A stretch of DNA of 5,362 nt from Actinomycetota bacterium (GTDB lineage: Bacteria; Actinomycetota; Thermoleophilia; Solirubrobacterales; Solirubrobacteraceae): positions 1 to 5,362 of the forward strand of contig WLNV01000130.1 of the NCBI GenBank assembly GCA_009699615.1. Reading direction: 5' to 3'. Numbering within the stretch: position 1 is the stretch's first letter; every line of letters begins with the position of its first letter. Below are positions 1-5,184 of the stretch, one piece after another. The translations under genes were made by a program, and so were the position numbers. Below the pieces are notes generated by a model. The model had not been told where the DNA came from. It saw only the letters and a program-made list of their open reading frames with translations, and made no database searches.

Positions 1-1
1 C

Positions 2-604
2 GAGCCACCTTCGGTCGCTGAGCTTGAGTCGTGGGAGCGGCTGCGCCCCGGGCAGGAGCTGCTTGATGAGGTAGGCGCAACGCCACTGGCGAGCGACTCC
101 GGCGATGATTTTCGTCGCCGCAACGGAGCGGAGCCATCGTTCGAAGTCAACTGGATCGAGGGCGGCGCGGCGCGAACCGTCGTGCCGGCAGAGGCGCGCG
201 CTTTTGTAACCCTGCGACTCGCCCCCGGGCAGGACGCGGCAGCGATCGGGGCCGAACTCGAGCGGCTGCTGCGCAACAGCGTTCCAGCCGGAGTCGAGCT
301 TGAACTCGAATCGCACACCGCAGCACCATCGCTCTTCGCAGCGGAGCTGCCAGCGATTCAGATCGCGCGCGAGGCGATCGACCGCGCGAGCGGAATGAAG
401 ACGGCGCTAATTCGCAGCGGCGGCTCGATCCCAGTCGTCGCCGACTTCGCCGCCGCCGGAATCCCAGTGATCGTCAGCGGCTTTGGCCTCGCCGAGGATG
501 AGATCCACGCGCCGAACGAATCATTCACGCTTGACCACCTCGACCTCAGCGAGCGCTGCGCGCGCGAGCTGCTGCAGGCGCTGGCCGCGCTGCCACAGGA
601 TTAG
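2..604 (+). CDS. M20-family metallopeptidase (dipeptidase / carboxypeptidase type), C-terminal part; 5' end outside window
   Basis: This is the last 200 codons of a gene that enters from the left edge in frame 2 and ends at TAG (602-604). M20 enzymes are cytosolic di-zinc amidohydrolases that cleave dipeptides or acylated amino acids. The visible part holds the end of the dimerisation ('lid') domain (VVPAEARAFVTLRLAPGQD) and the return to the catalytic domain. There the family motifs RSGGSIPVV (about 398-440) and GLAEDEIHAPNE (about 484-520) are seen. The His of IHAPNE (codon 506-508) is the expected C-terminal zinc ligand; the other ligands lie upstream of the window. The frame continues without a stop to base 2, so an ATG-like start inside the window would be an artefact. 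The membrane glycosyltransferase-like gene follows after 4 bp, suggesting one transcript. The family is secure; substrate and subtype are not. Confidence 0.9.
   Translation, partial: EPPSVAELESWERLRPGQELLDEVGATPLASDSGDDFRRRNGAEPSFEVNWIEGGAARTVVPAEARAFVTLRLAPGQDAAAIGAELERLLRNSVPAGVELELESHTAAPSLFAAELPAIQIAREAIDRASGMKTALIRSGGSIPVVADFAAAGIPVIVSGFGLAEDEIHAPNESFTLDHLDLSERCARELLQALAALPQD
597..600 (+). promoter_or_regulatory. Shine-Dalgarno AGGA for the downstream membrane protein
   Basis: AGGA lies 8 nt before ATG 609, inside the last codons of the M20 gene. It supports 609 as the start, rather than the in-frame ATG at 483 that would overlap the M20 gene by 122 bp. A second AGGA at 603-606 is only 2 nt from the ATG, too close for normal use. 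Confidence 0.5.
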
Positions 605-608
605 GACG

Positions 609-2072
609 ATGAGCGGCGCTAGGAACATAGTTCAAGCGCTCGCGGCGATCGTCGCCCTGGCCGCTCTCTCATGGCTGATTGTCGGCCGCGGCCTCGTCAA
701 CTACGACACGCTCTACTCGCTCGTTTGGGGCCGCGAGCTGACCGACGGCCAGTCGCTCGTCCTGACGACGCCGTTCGCTCCAACACTCCACCCGTTCGGA
801 ACGCTGCTCGGAATTGTGATGGCTCCGTTCAGCAAGACGGTCGTTGCCGGCGTGCACGGCGTCGCGGCGACAGAAATTATTCTCGTCCTCGCCTTCCTTG
901 CGCTCGGCGCGCTGATCTGGCTGACCTACAAGCTCGGCTCATTCTGGTTCGGCCCATGGGCCGGCGTGCTGGCAGCGTTGATCATGATCACGCGCCGGCC
1001 GCTGCTCGACTTCGGCGCACGCGCGTTCGTCGACATCCCCTACGTGGCGCTCGTGCTGGCCGCGGCACTGCTCGAGAGCCGGCGGCCGCGCTCGGCGGTT
1101 CCGGTACTGGCGCTGCTCGCCGTTGCAGGACTGATCCGTCCCGAGGCTTGGGCTTTCTCGGGCGCCTACATCGTCTACCTCTGGTTCAGCGGCGAACACA
1201 CGCCGCGTCAGGTTGCCAGCTGGCTGGCGATCGCCGCCGTCGGCCCAGTCGTCTGGCTGCTCGGTGACTTGCTACTGGCCGGCGATCTGCTCCATTCGTT
1301 CTCCGGCACGGCTCAGAACGGCCGCGACCTTGGCCGCGCGACCGGCATCAGCGGCCTTGTAACAGTGGCGCCACGCCGACTCGGCGAGATCCTGCGCGAG
1401 CCGGTTCTCTTCGGCGCGCTCGGTGGGCTGGCGTTCGGATGGTGGGCGCTGCGCGACCGTGTCCGCGCGCCGCTGCTGATCGCGATCGTTGCACTCGCGG
1501 CTTTCAGCCTGTTGACGATCTCGGGCATCCCGATTGTTGGTCGCTACCTGCTGCTGCCGTCGGTGATTGGCGCGATCCTCTGCGGGGCCGGCGTCTTCGG
1601 CTGGCGCGAACTTGCGAGCGACGACAAGCGGCGCAAGCCTTGGGCCTGGTTTGCGGTGCTGACGATTCTGCTGCTAGTCGTCTTCACGCCAGCTCAGATC
1701 AGCCGAATCTCAAACCTTCGCTACGCACTCAGTCGGCAGGACCAGATTCAAGGGGATTTGCGCGCGCTCGTGAAACGACCACCCGCTCTGATCAGCTCCT
1801 CATGCACTCCGATCTCCGTCCCCAACCATCGCCCCGTTCCGCTGCTGGCGCTTTGGCTGAACGTTCCAGCCGAGCAGATCTTCAGCGCTGAGGACAAGCG
1901 CCAGCTGCGCGGTGAGTTCATCGCGACGGCCAACGCAAAGGTCGCCAGCGACTACATCCTTGATCCTCGTGATCTGAACCGGGTTGTGATCCAACCACCG
2001 CGCAGCTTCAAAGCGGTCGGCGGCAACAGCTCCTGGCGCGTCTACCAGCGCTGCGCAAGAAGCTCCCGCTGA
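609..2072 (+). CDS. Polytopic membrane protein, GT-C glycosyltransferase-like (487 aa)
   Basis: Proteins of this type transfer a sugar from a polyprenyl-phosphate donor to a lipid, glycan or protein on the outer face of the membrane; substrate and donor cannot be read here. By eye there are about 10-11 hydrophobic helices: the first at residues 8-26, then several between 87 and 224, and the last group at 264-364. After helix 1 comes NYDTLYSLVWGREL with Asp33, where GT-C enzymes carry a catalytic acid in the first external loop. FVDIPYVAL (140-148, Asp142) and GLIRPEAW (174-181) resemble motifs common in PMT/ArnT-like proteins. Residues 365-487 form a soluble, probably extracytoplasmic tail with Cys399 and Cys482. 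Start 609 has AGGA 8 nt upstream and lies 4 bp after the M20 stop; the first ten residues lead straight into helix 1. It is convergent with the next gene. The membrane topology class is confident; enzymatic function is inferred from fold-level motifs. Confidence 0.8.
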   Translation: MSGARNIVQALAAIVALAALSWLIVGRGLVNYDTLYSLVWGRELTDGQSLVLTTPFAPTLHPFGTLLGIVMAPFSKTVVAGVHGVAATEIILVLAFLALGALIWLTYKLGSFWFGPWAGVLAALIMITRRPLLDFGARAFVDIPYVALVLAAALLESRRPRSAVPVLALLAVAGLIRPEAWAFSGAYIVYLWFSGEHTPRQVASWLAIAAVGPVVWLLGDLLLAGDLLHSFSGTAQNGRDLGRATGISGLVTVAPRRLGEILREPVLFGALGGLAFGWWALRDRVRAPLLIAIVALAAFSLLTISGIPIVGRYLLLPSVIGAILCGAGVFGWRELASDDKRRKPWAWFAVLTILLLVVFTPAQISRISNLRYALSRQDQIQGDLRALVKRPPALISSSCTPISVPNHRPVPLLALWLNVPAEQIFSAEDKRQLRGEFIATANAKVASDYILDPRDLNRVVIQPPRSFKAVGGNSSWRVYQRCARSSR

Positions 2073-2082
2073 GCCCGCGAAG

Positions 2083-2388
2083 CTAAGGCGTCGTCAGCGG
2101 CGCAGTGCTCGTCGTCGTGATCGTCGTCGGCGGTGCCGTCGTCGTCGTCACGGTCGTGTTCGTGATCGTCGGTGCCGAGCGGGTCGTTGAGATCGTGTTC
2201 GAGTTGTCCTTGTTGCCGGTGATGATCAGCGCGGCAAGTACGCCTGCGACGATGATCGCAACGGCGCCCATTACCCACGGCCAAGGGTTGCTCTTATGCG
2301 GCGGCTGGCCTCCCGGGCCCTGCTGGTAACCCTGCTGCTGAGGCGAGTAACCGGGCTGGTTTGGGTTCTGCGGGGGCTGCGTGGCCAT
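2083..2388 (-). CDS. Short Thr-rich single-pass membrane protein (101 aa), domain-less paralog of its neighbour
   Basis: Function is unknown. Residues 1-34 are rich in Gln, Pro, Asn and Gly. KSNPWPWV leads into a transmembrane helix at about 37-57, and the rest (58-101) is a Thr/Ser/Pro-rich tail ending in PLTTP. The plan matches the 198-aa protein encoded immediately upstream, including QPP near the start, NPWPWV, an AIIV.GV.AA helix and TG after it, so the pair arose by tandem duplication. The globular C-terminal domain of the 198-aa protein is absent: TAG follows the Thr tail, and the next sequence belongs to the convergent gene 10 bp away. The likely topology is N-terminus in the cytoplasm with the Thr tail outside, possibly O-glycosylated (inference). 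The ATG has AGGA 8 nt upstream, and the gene starts 12 bp after the preceding stop, so the two are probably co-transcribed and translationally coupled. Whether it is functional or a decayed copy is open. Confidence 0.72.
   Translation of the reverse strand: MATQPPQNPNQPGYSPQQQGYQQGPGGQPPHKSNPWPWVMGAVAIIVAGVLAALIITGNKDNSNTISTTRSAPTITNTTVTTTTAPPTTITTTSTAPLTTP
2086..2190 (-). repeat. Thr-codon (ACN) low-complexity tract in the 101-aa protein
   Basis: Codons 67-101 are dominated by ACN (Thr) with scattered Ser, Pro and Ala. On the + strand the tract reads as GTC/GTG-type triplets. It would be an extended, flexible extracytoplasmic stalk and creates spurious poly-Val frames on the opposite strand. 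Confidence 0.6.
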
Positions 2389-2396
2389 TGGATGGG

Positions 2397-2400
2397 TCCT
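2397..2400 (-). promoter_or_regulatory. Shine-Dalgarno AGGA of the 101-aa gene
   Basis: On the - strand AGGA directly follows the TAA stop of the 198-aa gene (2403-2401) and lies 8 nt before ATG 2388. The stop codon touching the ribosome binding site suits translational coupling of the two paralogs. Confidence 0.6.
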
Positions 2401-2997
2401 TTAGTTGGTGTAGGTAAGCGGGAACTTGGTAGTGATCGTAAGCGCTGAATCGGCGCCGTGTTCGACGCAGCTCCACTTTGCAGTACTGCCGCTGACCGAA
2501 GGGGTACAGGAGGAACCTTGGACGGTTACCGGCATCTCAGCGCCAGTGCGCGCAACGCCCTTGACCAGCGCACTGGCCGCGTTGCAGCTTGCCAGCGCTG
2601 TCTGCGAAGCCGGCACATTGGTCGCATTCACGTTGGCGACCGTGCTGTTGCCGACAACCCCAGGGATGTTGTTGACGGTGCAGGTTCGCGTGATGTTGAT
2701 CGGCGCGGTCGTTGTTGTCGTCGTAGTCGTCGGTGTAGCTGTCGTAGTAGTCGTCGGTGTTGAGGTGGCAGTCTTGGTAGTCAGGGTCGTGACCGGCTCC
2801 GTGATCGACGCATCGGTCGAGCTGCCTGAGTCGTTCCCGCCGGTAATCAAGATCGCCGCGATCACGCCGACCACGATGATTGCGATTCCGCCAAGCACCC
2901 ATGGCCACGGGTTGCTTCCGCCACCTTCAGGTGGCTGGCCGCCCTGCTGCGGGTTGTACTGCTGAGTTGGATCTTCGGAAGGAGGCTGAGTGGACAT
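2401..2997 (-). CDS. Single-pass membrane protein with Thr-rich stalk and Cys-containing extracytoplasmic domain (198 aa)
   Basis: I do not recognise a named family. Visible parts: a Q/P/G-rich, mostly uncharged N-terminus (1-28); NPWPWV followed by a transmembrane helix (about 33-52, LGGIAIIVVGVIAAILIT); an acidic/Ser patch (54-68); a Thr-rich linker (70-98) with runs of five and eight Thr; and a domain of about 100 residues (99-198). The domain has four Cys (106, 138, 164, 177) that could form two disulfides. It carries alternating hydrophobic segments and ends in LTITTKFPLTYTN, resembling the small beta-rich DUF4333-like domains of actinobacterial membrane proteins (a weak resemblance, by eye). 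The N-terminus is probably in the cytoplasm with the domain outside. No Shine-Dalgarno is visible before ATG 2997 and no ATG, GTG or TTG is in frame upstream. The start is supported by alignment with the paralog (MSTQPP against MATQPP). It is followed 12 bp later by the 101-aa paralog. Confidence 0.8.
   Translation of the reverse strand: MSTQPPSEDPTQQYNPQQGGQPPEGGGSNPWPWVLGGIAIIVVGVIAAILITGGNDSGSSTDASITEPVTTLTTKTATSTPTTTTTATPTTTTTTTTAPINITRTCTVNNIPGVVGNSTVANVNATNVPASQTALASCNAASALVKGVARTGAEMPVTVQGSSCTPSVSGSTAKWSCVEHGADSALTITTKFPLTYTN
2704..2790 (-). repeat. Thr-codon (ACN) low-complexity tract in the 198-aa protein
   Basis: Codons 70-98 encode mainly Thr, broken by Ala, Pro, Ser, Leu, Val and Lys, including TTTTTATP followed by eight Thr. 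On the + strand this is a GTNGTN-like near-triplet repeat, likely to vary in length between strains and to act as a flexible stalk. Confidence 0.6.
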
Positions 2998-3168
2998 GGC
3001 TGAAACGGTAGGCAGCGAGGCGGACGGCGCGCTTGTCGGCTCACGCGCCAGACGGAAACGGCACTTTTGCTCGATGCGTTCGCTCGTTGAGCAAGCAGTC
3101 CTCTCAGTTGTAGCGGTCTCGCTGTTCTCCAGCTCAGCGCAGCGCTGGCCTCTCGCACCAACCGTTGG

Positions 3169-4389
3169 TCAGTCGGTGGGGCCAGGCCGTAGCCCGACCG
3201 CCAAGAAGTCGAGCTGCCAGAGCGATTGAAAGAGCGCTCGCGCGTACTTCTCTTGTGCCGCTGCGTCGAGCTGCGCGAGCGCCTCGCAAGCGGAAGGCTC
3301 GGCGATTATCTCGCGGATCGTGCGGCGGCCATCGACCAAGCGCAAGAGCGCTAGCTGCGCTTGGTCAAGCGGCGCGCTCCAGTCATTGCGTGAGAGCTGT
3401 GCTCCGTCCAGCTCGCAGCGGTATCGCAGCGACGGCACGTAGTCGAGGAACCGCTCCGCCGCGAAGTCAATCCTGTAGCTCGGCTCGGCGCGGTCGGCGC
3501 GGCAGGCCGTGAAGAAGTGGCAGCCGTTACGCGCATGGATCCGCTCCATCACCGACCACTGCTGCTCGGCAGGCAGCGCCGCCACCGACGCCTCAGATGC
3601 ATTCGACGGCGATACCGGCGGGTAGTAGGGGGCCTTCAAGAACCAGTCGTTGAAGACCAATCCGGCCGACTCGACAAGCTCACGGCACTGATCCACCGTG
3701 TAGCTGCGCTCGCGGCCATGCAGGAAGGTGTCAACGAGACCGGCGTCGGAGCCGAGGTCGGGCGCGATCGCGAGATAGCTCTGCACCGGGTGGTCCTGCG
3801 GCAGCGACGCGAGAACCTCCCTAACAACCGCAACCGATGCTTCGTCCTGGCCTAATCCCATCTCCTTGAAAACCCCTTGGAGCATCTCAACGCCGATCCG
3901 CCCGTAGTGCGCGTAAAGCATGATCGCCGCCACGCCATCGATTCGAAGGCAACCCGCTAACGCGCTCATGCCGGCGGCCGGATCTGCCATGTGGTGCAGC
4001 ACCCCGGTGGAGACGATCAGGTCGAAGTCGCGGCCGAGCGAACCGGCCTGCTCGATCGGCAAGAGCCGAAGTTCCAGATTGTCCAACCCGTACTTGCCTT
4101 TGAGGTCGCGGTGATGATCCAGCGACGGCTCGCTTACATCGATCGCCACAATACGCGCGCCCGGGTTCGTGTAGGCCAGCACCGCAGCTTGGTTGGTGCC
4201 GCAGCCAGCGACGAGAATGTCCAGCTCGTCCACGTCATCGCGCTCGGGCCAGAACATACGATGCGAATGGCTCGGGTCGAACCATTGCCAGTTGTTTTCC
4301 AGCCAAGCCGGCAGGTCGCTGATCGGCTCGGGGTACCGCCAGCGTTCGTACTGGCTGGAGACCGCGTCTGAAAGAGGATCGGAGGTCAC
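3169..4389 (-). CDS. Class I SAM-dependent methyltransferase with C-terminal extension (406 aa)
   Basis: This is a cytosolic enzyme expected to transfer a methyl group from S-adenosylmethionine; the acceptor is unknown. A short N-terminal YERWRYPEPI motif (14-23) precedes the Rossmann domain, as in several stand-alone methyltransferases. Motif I is LDILVAGCGTN (56-66, glycine-rich SAM loop). The acidic residue ending strand 2 is in VAIDVSEPSL (Asp84), and FDLIVSTGVLHHMADP (122-137) is the motif IV / post-motif region. Residues 160-260 look like a helical lid, and 300-400 form an additional domain containing LLRLVDGRRTIREI (348-361). That stretch is reminiscent of winged-helix/PqqD-like segments in peptide-modifying systems, a weak resemblance. 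At 406 aa it is longer than a bare methyltransferase domain (about 200-250 aa). The start is GTG with AAGG 6 nt upstream; no earlier start fits well. It diverges from the tRNA gene across 60 bp. The fold is confident, the role unassigned. Confidence 0.88.
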   Translation of the reverse strand: MTSDPLSDAVSSQYERWRYPEPISDLPAWLENNWQWFDPSHSHRMFWPERDDVDELDILVAGCGTNQAAVLAYTNPGARIVAIDVSEPSLDHHRDLKGKYGLDNLELRLLPIEQAGSLGRDFDLIVSTGVLHHMADPAAGMSALAGCLRIDGVAAIMLYAHYGRIGVEMLQGVFKEMGLGQDEASVAVVREVLASLPQDHPVQSYLAIAPDLGSDAGLVDTFLHGRERSYTVDQCRELVESAGLVFNDWFLKAPYYPPVSPSNASEASVAALPAEQQWSVMERIHARNGCHFFTACRADRAEPSYRIDFAAERFLDYVPSLRYRCELDGAQLSRNDWSAPLDQAQLALLRLVDGRRTIREIIAEPSACEALAQLDAAAQEKYARALFQSLWQLDFLAVGLRPGPTD

Positions 4390-4395
4390 GTCAGG

Positions 4396-4399
4396 CCTT
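4396..4399 (-). promoter_or_regulatory. Probable Shine-Dalgarno AAGG for the methyltransferase
   Basis: On the - strand AAGG lies 6 nt upstream of the GTG at 4389. It is short but correctly spaced, and it favours the GTG start over the first downstream ATG at residue 45, which would remove the N-terminal YERWRYP motif. Confidence 0.4.
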
Positions 4400-4431
4400 G
4401 GGCTCGTGGGAGACTAAAGAGTAAGCCACGG

Positions 4432-4437
4432 TAAGAT
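4432..4437 (+). promoter_or_regulatory. Possible -10 box of the tRNA-Val promoter
   Basis: TAAGAT matches 4 of 6 positions of TATAAT, including the first two and last two, and ends 12 nt before the tRNA 5' end. Transcription would begin around 4443-4446, leaving a short 5' leader for RNase P to remove. No convincing -35 box is visible at the usual distance. Confidence 0.4.
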
Positions 4438-4449
4438 TTCACCATTCCC

Positions 4450-4521
4450 GGGCGCGTAGCTCAGCGGGAGAGCGCTCGCTTCACACGCGAGAGGTCGCTG
4501 GTTCGAAACCAGCCGTGCCCA
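4450..4521 (+). tRNA. tRNA-Val (anticodon CAC)
   Basis: A full 72-nt cloverleaf can be folded. The acceptor stem pairs 4450-4456 with 4514-4520 (seven pairs, one G-U). The D stem is GCTC/GAGC with a 7-nt loop containing GGG. The anticodon stem CTCGC/GCGAG encloses loop TTCACAC, giving anticodon CAC at 4482-4484, which reads GUG valine codons. The variable loop is AGGTC. The T arm is GCTGG/CCAGC with loop TTCGAAA. The discriminator is A4521, as expected for valine tRNAs. CCA is not encoded (bases after the discriminator are TC), so it must be added post-transcriptionally. The gene stands alone between the divergent methyltransferase and the convergent 106-aa gene. Confidence 0.96.
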
Positions 4522-4523
4522 TC

Positions 4524-4565
4524 AAAAGCCCCGGGTCGATCAATAAAGCAGCCTTCGACTCGGGG
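4524..4565 (-). terminator. Hairpin with short U-run, candidate rho-independent terminator for the 106-aa gene
   Basis: An 11-bp stem pairs 4529-4539 with 4555-4565 (CCCCGGGTCGA against TCGACTCGGGG, one G-T pair) around a 15-nt loop. Read on the - strand the stem is followed by C/TTTT (4528-4524). It lies about 67 nt after the stop of the 106-aa gene and stops transcription just short of the tRNA if active. On the + strand no T-run follows, so it is not an obvious tRNA terminator. The long loop and only four T make it a modest candidate. It overlaps the metallo-beta-lactamase remnant. Confidence 0.45.
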
Positions 4566-4624
4566 TCACTGCGGAGCAGATAACAGTTCGCCTGCCCCGG
4601 GCCAACCGTTAAGAACTGAATCTC
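4529..4624 (-). pseudogene. Remnant of the N-terminus of a metallo-beta-lactamase-fold hydrolase
   Basis: Thirty-two codons on the - strand begin EIQFLTVGPGQANCYLL, continue through RSDPESKAA and end LLIDPG. This is the opening beta-hairpin of MBL-fold (glyoxalase II-like) hydrolases: an FLTVGP strand, the NCYLL strand, then a strand ending in IDPG. The metal-binding HxHxDH motif that should follow some 20-30 residues later is missing. After DPG the frame passes through two Leu codons into the antisense of the tRNA. No in-frame ATG, GTG or TTG lies just before the similarity. The codon before GAG is TCG where a start would be expected, and the only upstream ATG (4696) is deep inside the 106-aa gene. 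It begins 7 nt after that gene's stop, as an operon partner would. I read it as a truncated, start-less relic. Assignment rests on motif recognition by eye. Confidence 0.6.
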
Positions 4625-4631
4625 CGAGCGC

Positions 4632-4952
4632 TCAGCTCGCCGCCTTGCGCGCCGTCGCGCTCTTGGTGAGGTAGCGGCGATAGAGCCAGCGGTCAATGTA
4701 ATAGCTAAACGGGATGTAGAAAACCAACGCCACCCCGACCCCTATCCACGTATACGCAGTCGAGGTCTTAAGCACCAGCAAATTAATCAATACCCAAACG
4801 ATGACGAAGCCGATTCCCCCAATTGCAGCCCTGCGCCAACTTGGCGGGCGCGGGTTGTAGCCAAAACGCCCTTTATCGGCGCCCGGAGCCTCAACCTCTC
4901 CAGCGTCGTTATCGCGGTTCTCCGAGCTGCCTTCACTATTCGTCTGAGTCAT
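4632..4952 (-). CDS. Small two-helix membrane protein (106 aa), function unknown
   Basis: I do not recognise a named family. The N-terminus (1-28) is polar and acidic. A basic/aromatic stretch RFGYNPRPPSWRR (29-41) precedes helix 1 (about 42-61); helix 2 spans about 67-86. The tail YIDRWLYRRYLTKSATARKAAS is strongly basic. Positive charges before helix 1 and after helix 2 predict a hairpin with both ends in the cytoplasm. I chose ATG 4952 (MTQTNSEGSS). The alternative start at 5042 adds 30 residues of unlike composition and would read through the apparent promoter. No Shine-Dalgarno is seen, but a -10-like TCTAAT lies 12 nt upstream, so the message may be almost leaderless. Parts of the gene contain AT-richer patches (for example 4778-4794) than its neighbours. 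The MBL remnant begins 7 nt after its stop. Confidence 0.75.
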   Translation of the reverse strand: MTQTNSEGSSENRDNDAGEVEAPGADKGRFGYNPRPPSWRRAAIGGIGFVIVWVLINLLVLKTSTAYTWIGVGVALVFYIPFSYYIDRWLYRRYLTKSATARKAAS

Positions 4953-4964
4953 CTGAATTCGGAG

Positions 4965-4970
4965 ATTAGA
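4965..4970 (-). promoter_or_regulatory. Possible -10 box of the 106-aa gene
   Basis: On the - strand TCTAAT (5 of 6 to TATAAT) ends 12 nt before ATG 4952. Transcription would start about 5 nt before the ATG, which agrees with the absence of a Shine-Dalgarno and implies a nearly leaderless mRNA. A CTGACG upstream is spaced only 11 nt away, too near for a standard -35. Confidence 0.35.
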
Positions 4971-5143
4971 ACATTCTGGGGCGTCAGCCTGTTGCGGCAG
5001 ATTACGGGTCCAGATAGCAAACCGGTAGCAACCACCCCGCATCGCCCGCCAACGCCGCGATTCGAAGCAGCCGCGCCGATCAAGAGCCGTTTGGGATCAA
5101 GCATTGCGAGGCACCGGTTCGGTTCAGGTCAGCCAGCTCGCAA

Positions 5144-5171
5144 CTGCCAGCGCGCAGTGAGCAAGTATTTA
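5144..5171 (+). promoter_or_regulatory. Weak candidate promoter of the secreted hydrolase gene
   Basis: CTGCCA (5144-5149, 4 of 6 to TTGACA) and TATTTA (5166-5171, 3 of 6 to TATAAT) are 16 nt apart and point to ATG 5185. TAGTAC at 5170-5175 is an alternative -10. Either places the start of transcription close to the ATG. The rest of the 232-bp divergent region (4953-5184) shows no gene, RNA or convincing repeat. Confidence 0.22.
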
Positions 5172-5184
5172 GTACTGTCGCCCA

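Noticed and set aside
483..608. N-terminal extension of the GT-C-like protein starting at ATG 483
   Set aside because: It overlaps the conserved M20 C-terminus, is Arg/Ser/Thr-rich shadow sequence, and lacks a well-placed Shine-Dalgarno, whereas ATG 609 has one.
2426..2965. + strand 179-codon frame with long Val runs resembling a membrane protein
   Set aside because: It is antisense to the Thr-rich 198-aa gene. Poly-Thr ACN codons read as GTN Val codons on the other strand, which explains the hydrophobicity. The same applies to 2105-2329 opposite the 101-aa gene.
2998..3168. 171-bp stretch between methyltransferase and 198-aa gene, open in frame with both (57 stop-free codons) and holding TTGCTC/GAGCAA at 3067-3094 and ACCAA/TTGGT at 3157-3169
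   Set aside because: No in-frame ATG, GTG or TTG and no recognisable protein similarity; stop-free runs of this length are unremarkable at this GC content. The short inverted repeats are expected by chance and have no T-run for the - strand.
3517..4417. Several + strand frames antisense to the methyltransferase
   Set aside because: They are shadows of a gene with clear SAM-binding motifs, rich in Arg and lacking any recognisable domain.
4481..4528. - strand peptide continuing the MBL remnant as MGTAGFEPATSRV
   Set aside because: It is the antisense translation of the tRNA-Val gene, a familiar artefact seen wherever an open frame crosses a tRNA. Only the part up to DPG resembles a protein family.
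4450..4565. tRNA-Val as an active att site of an integrated element
   Set aside because: No integrase gene and no second copy of the tRNA 3' end is visible in the window. At most the adjacent MBL relic hints at a past rearrangement.
4953..5042. 30-residue N-terminal extension of the 106-aa protein from ATG 5042
   Set aside because: Composition differs from the rest, no ribosome site is seen, and it would read through the -10-like TCTAAT just before the better start at 4952.
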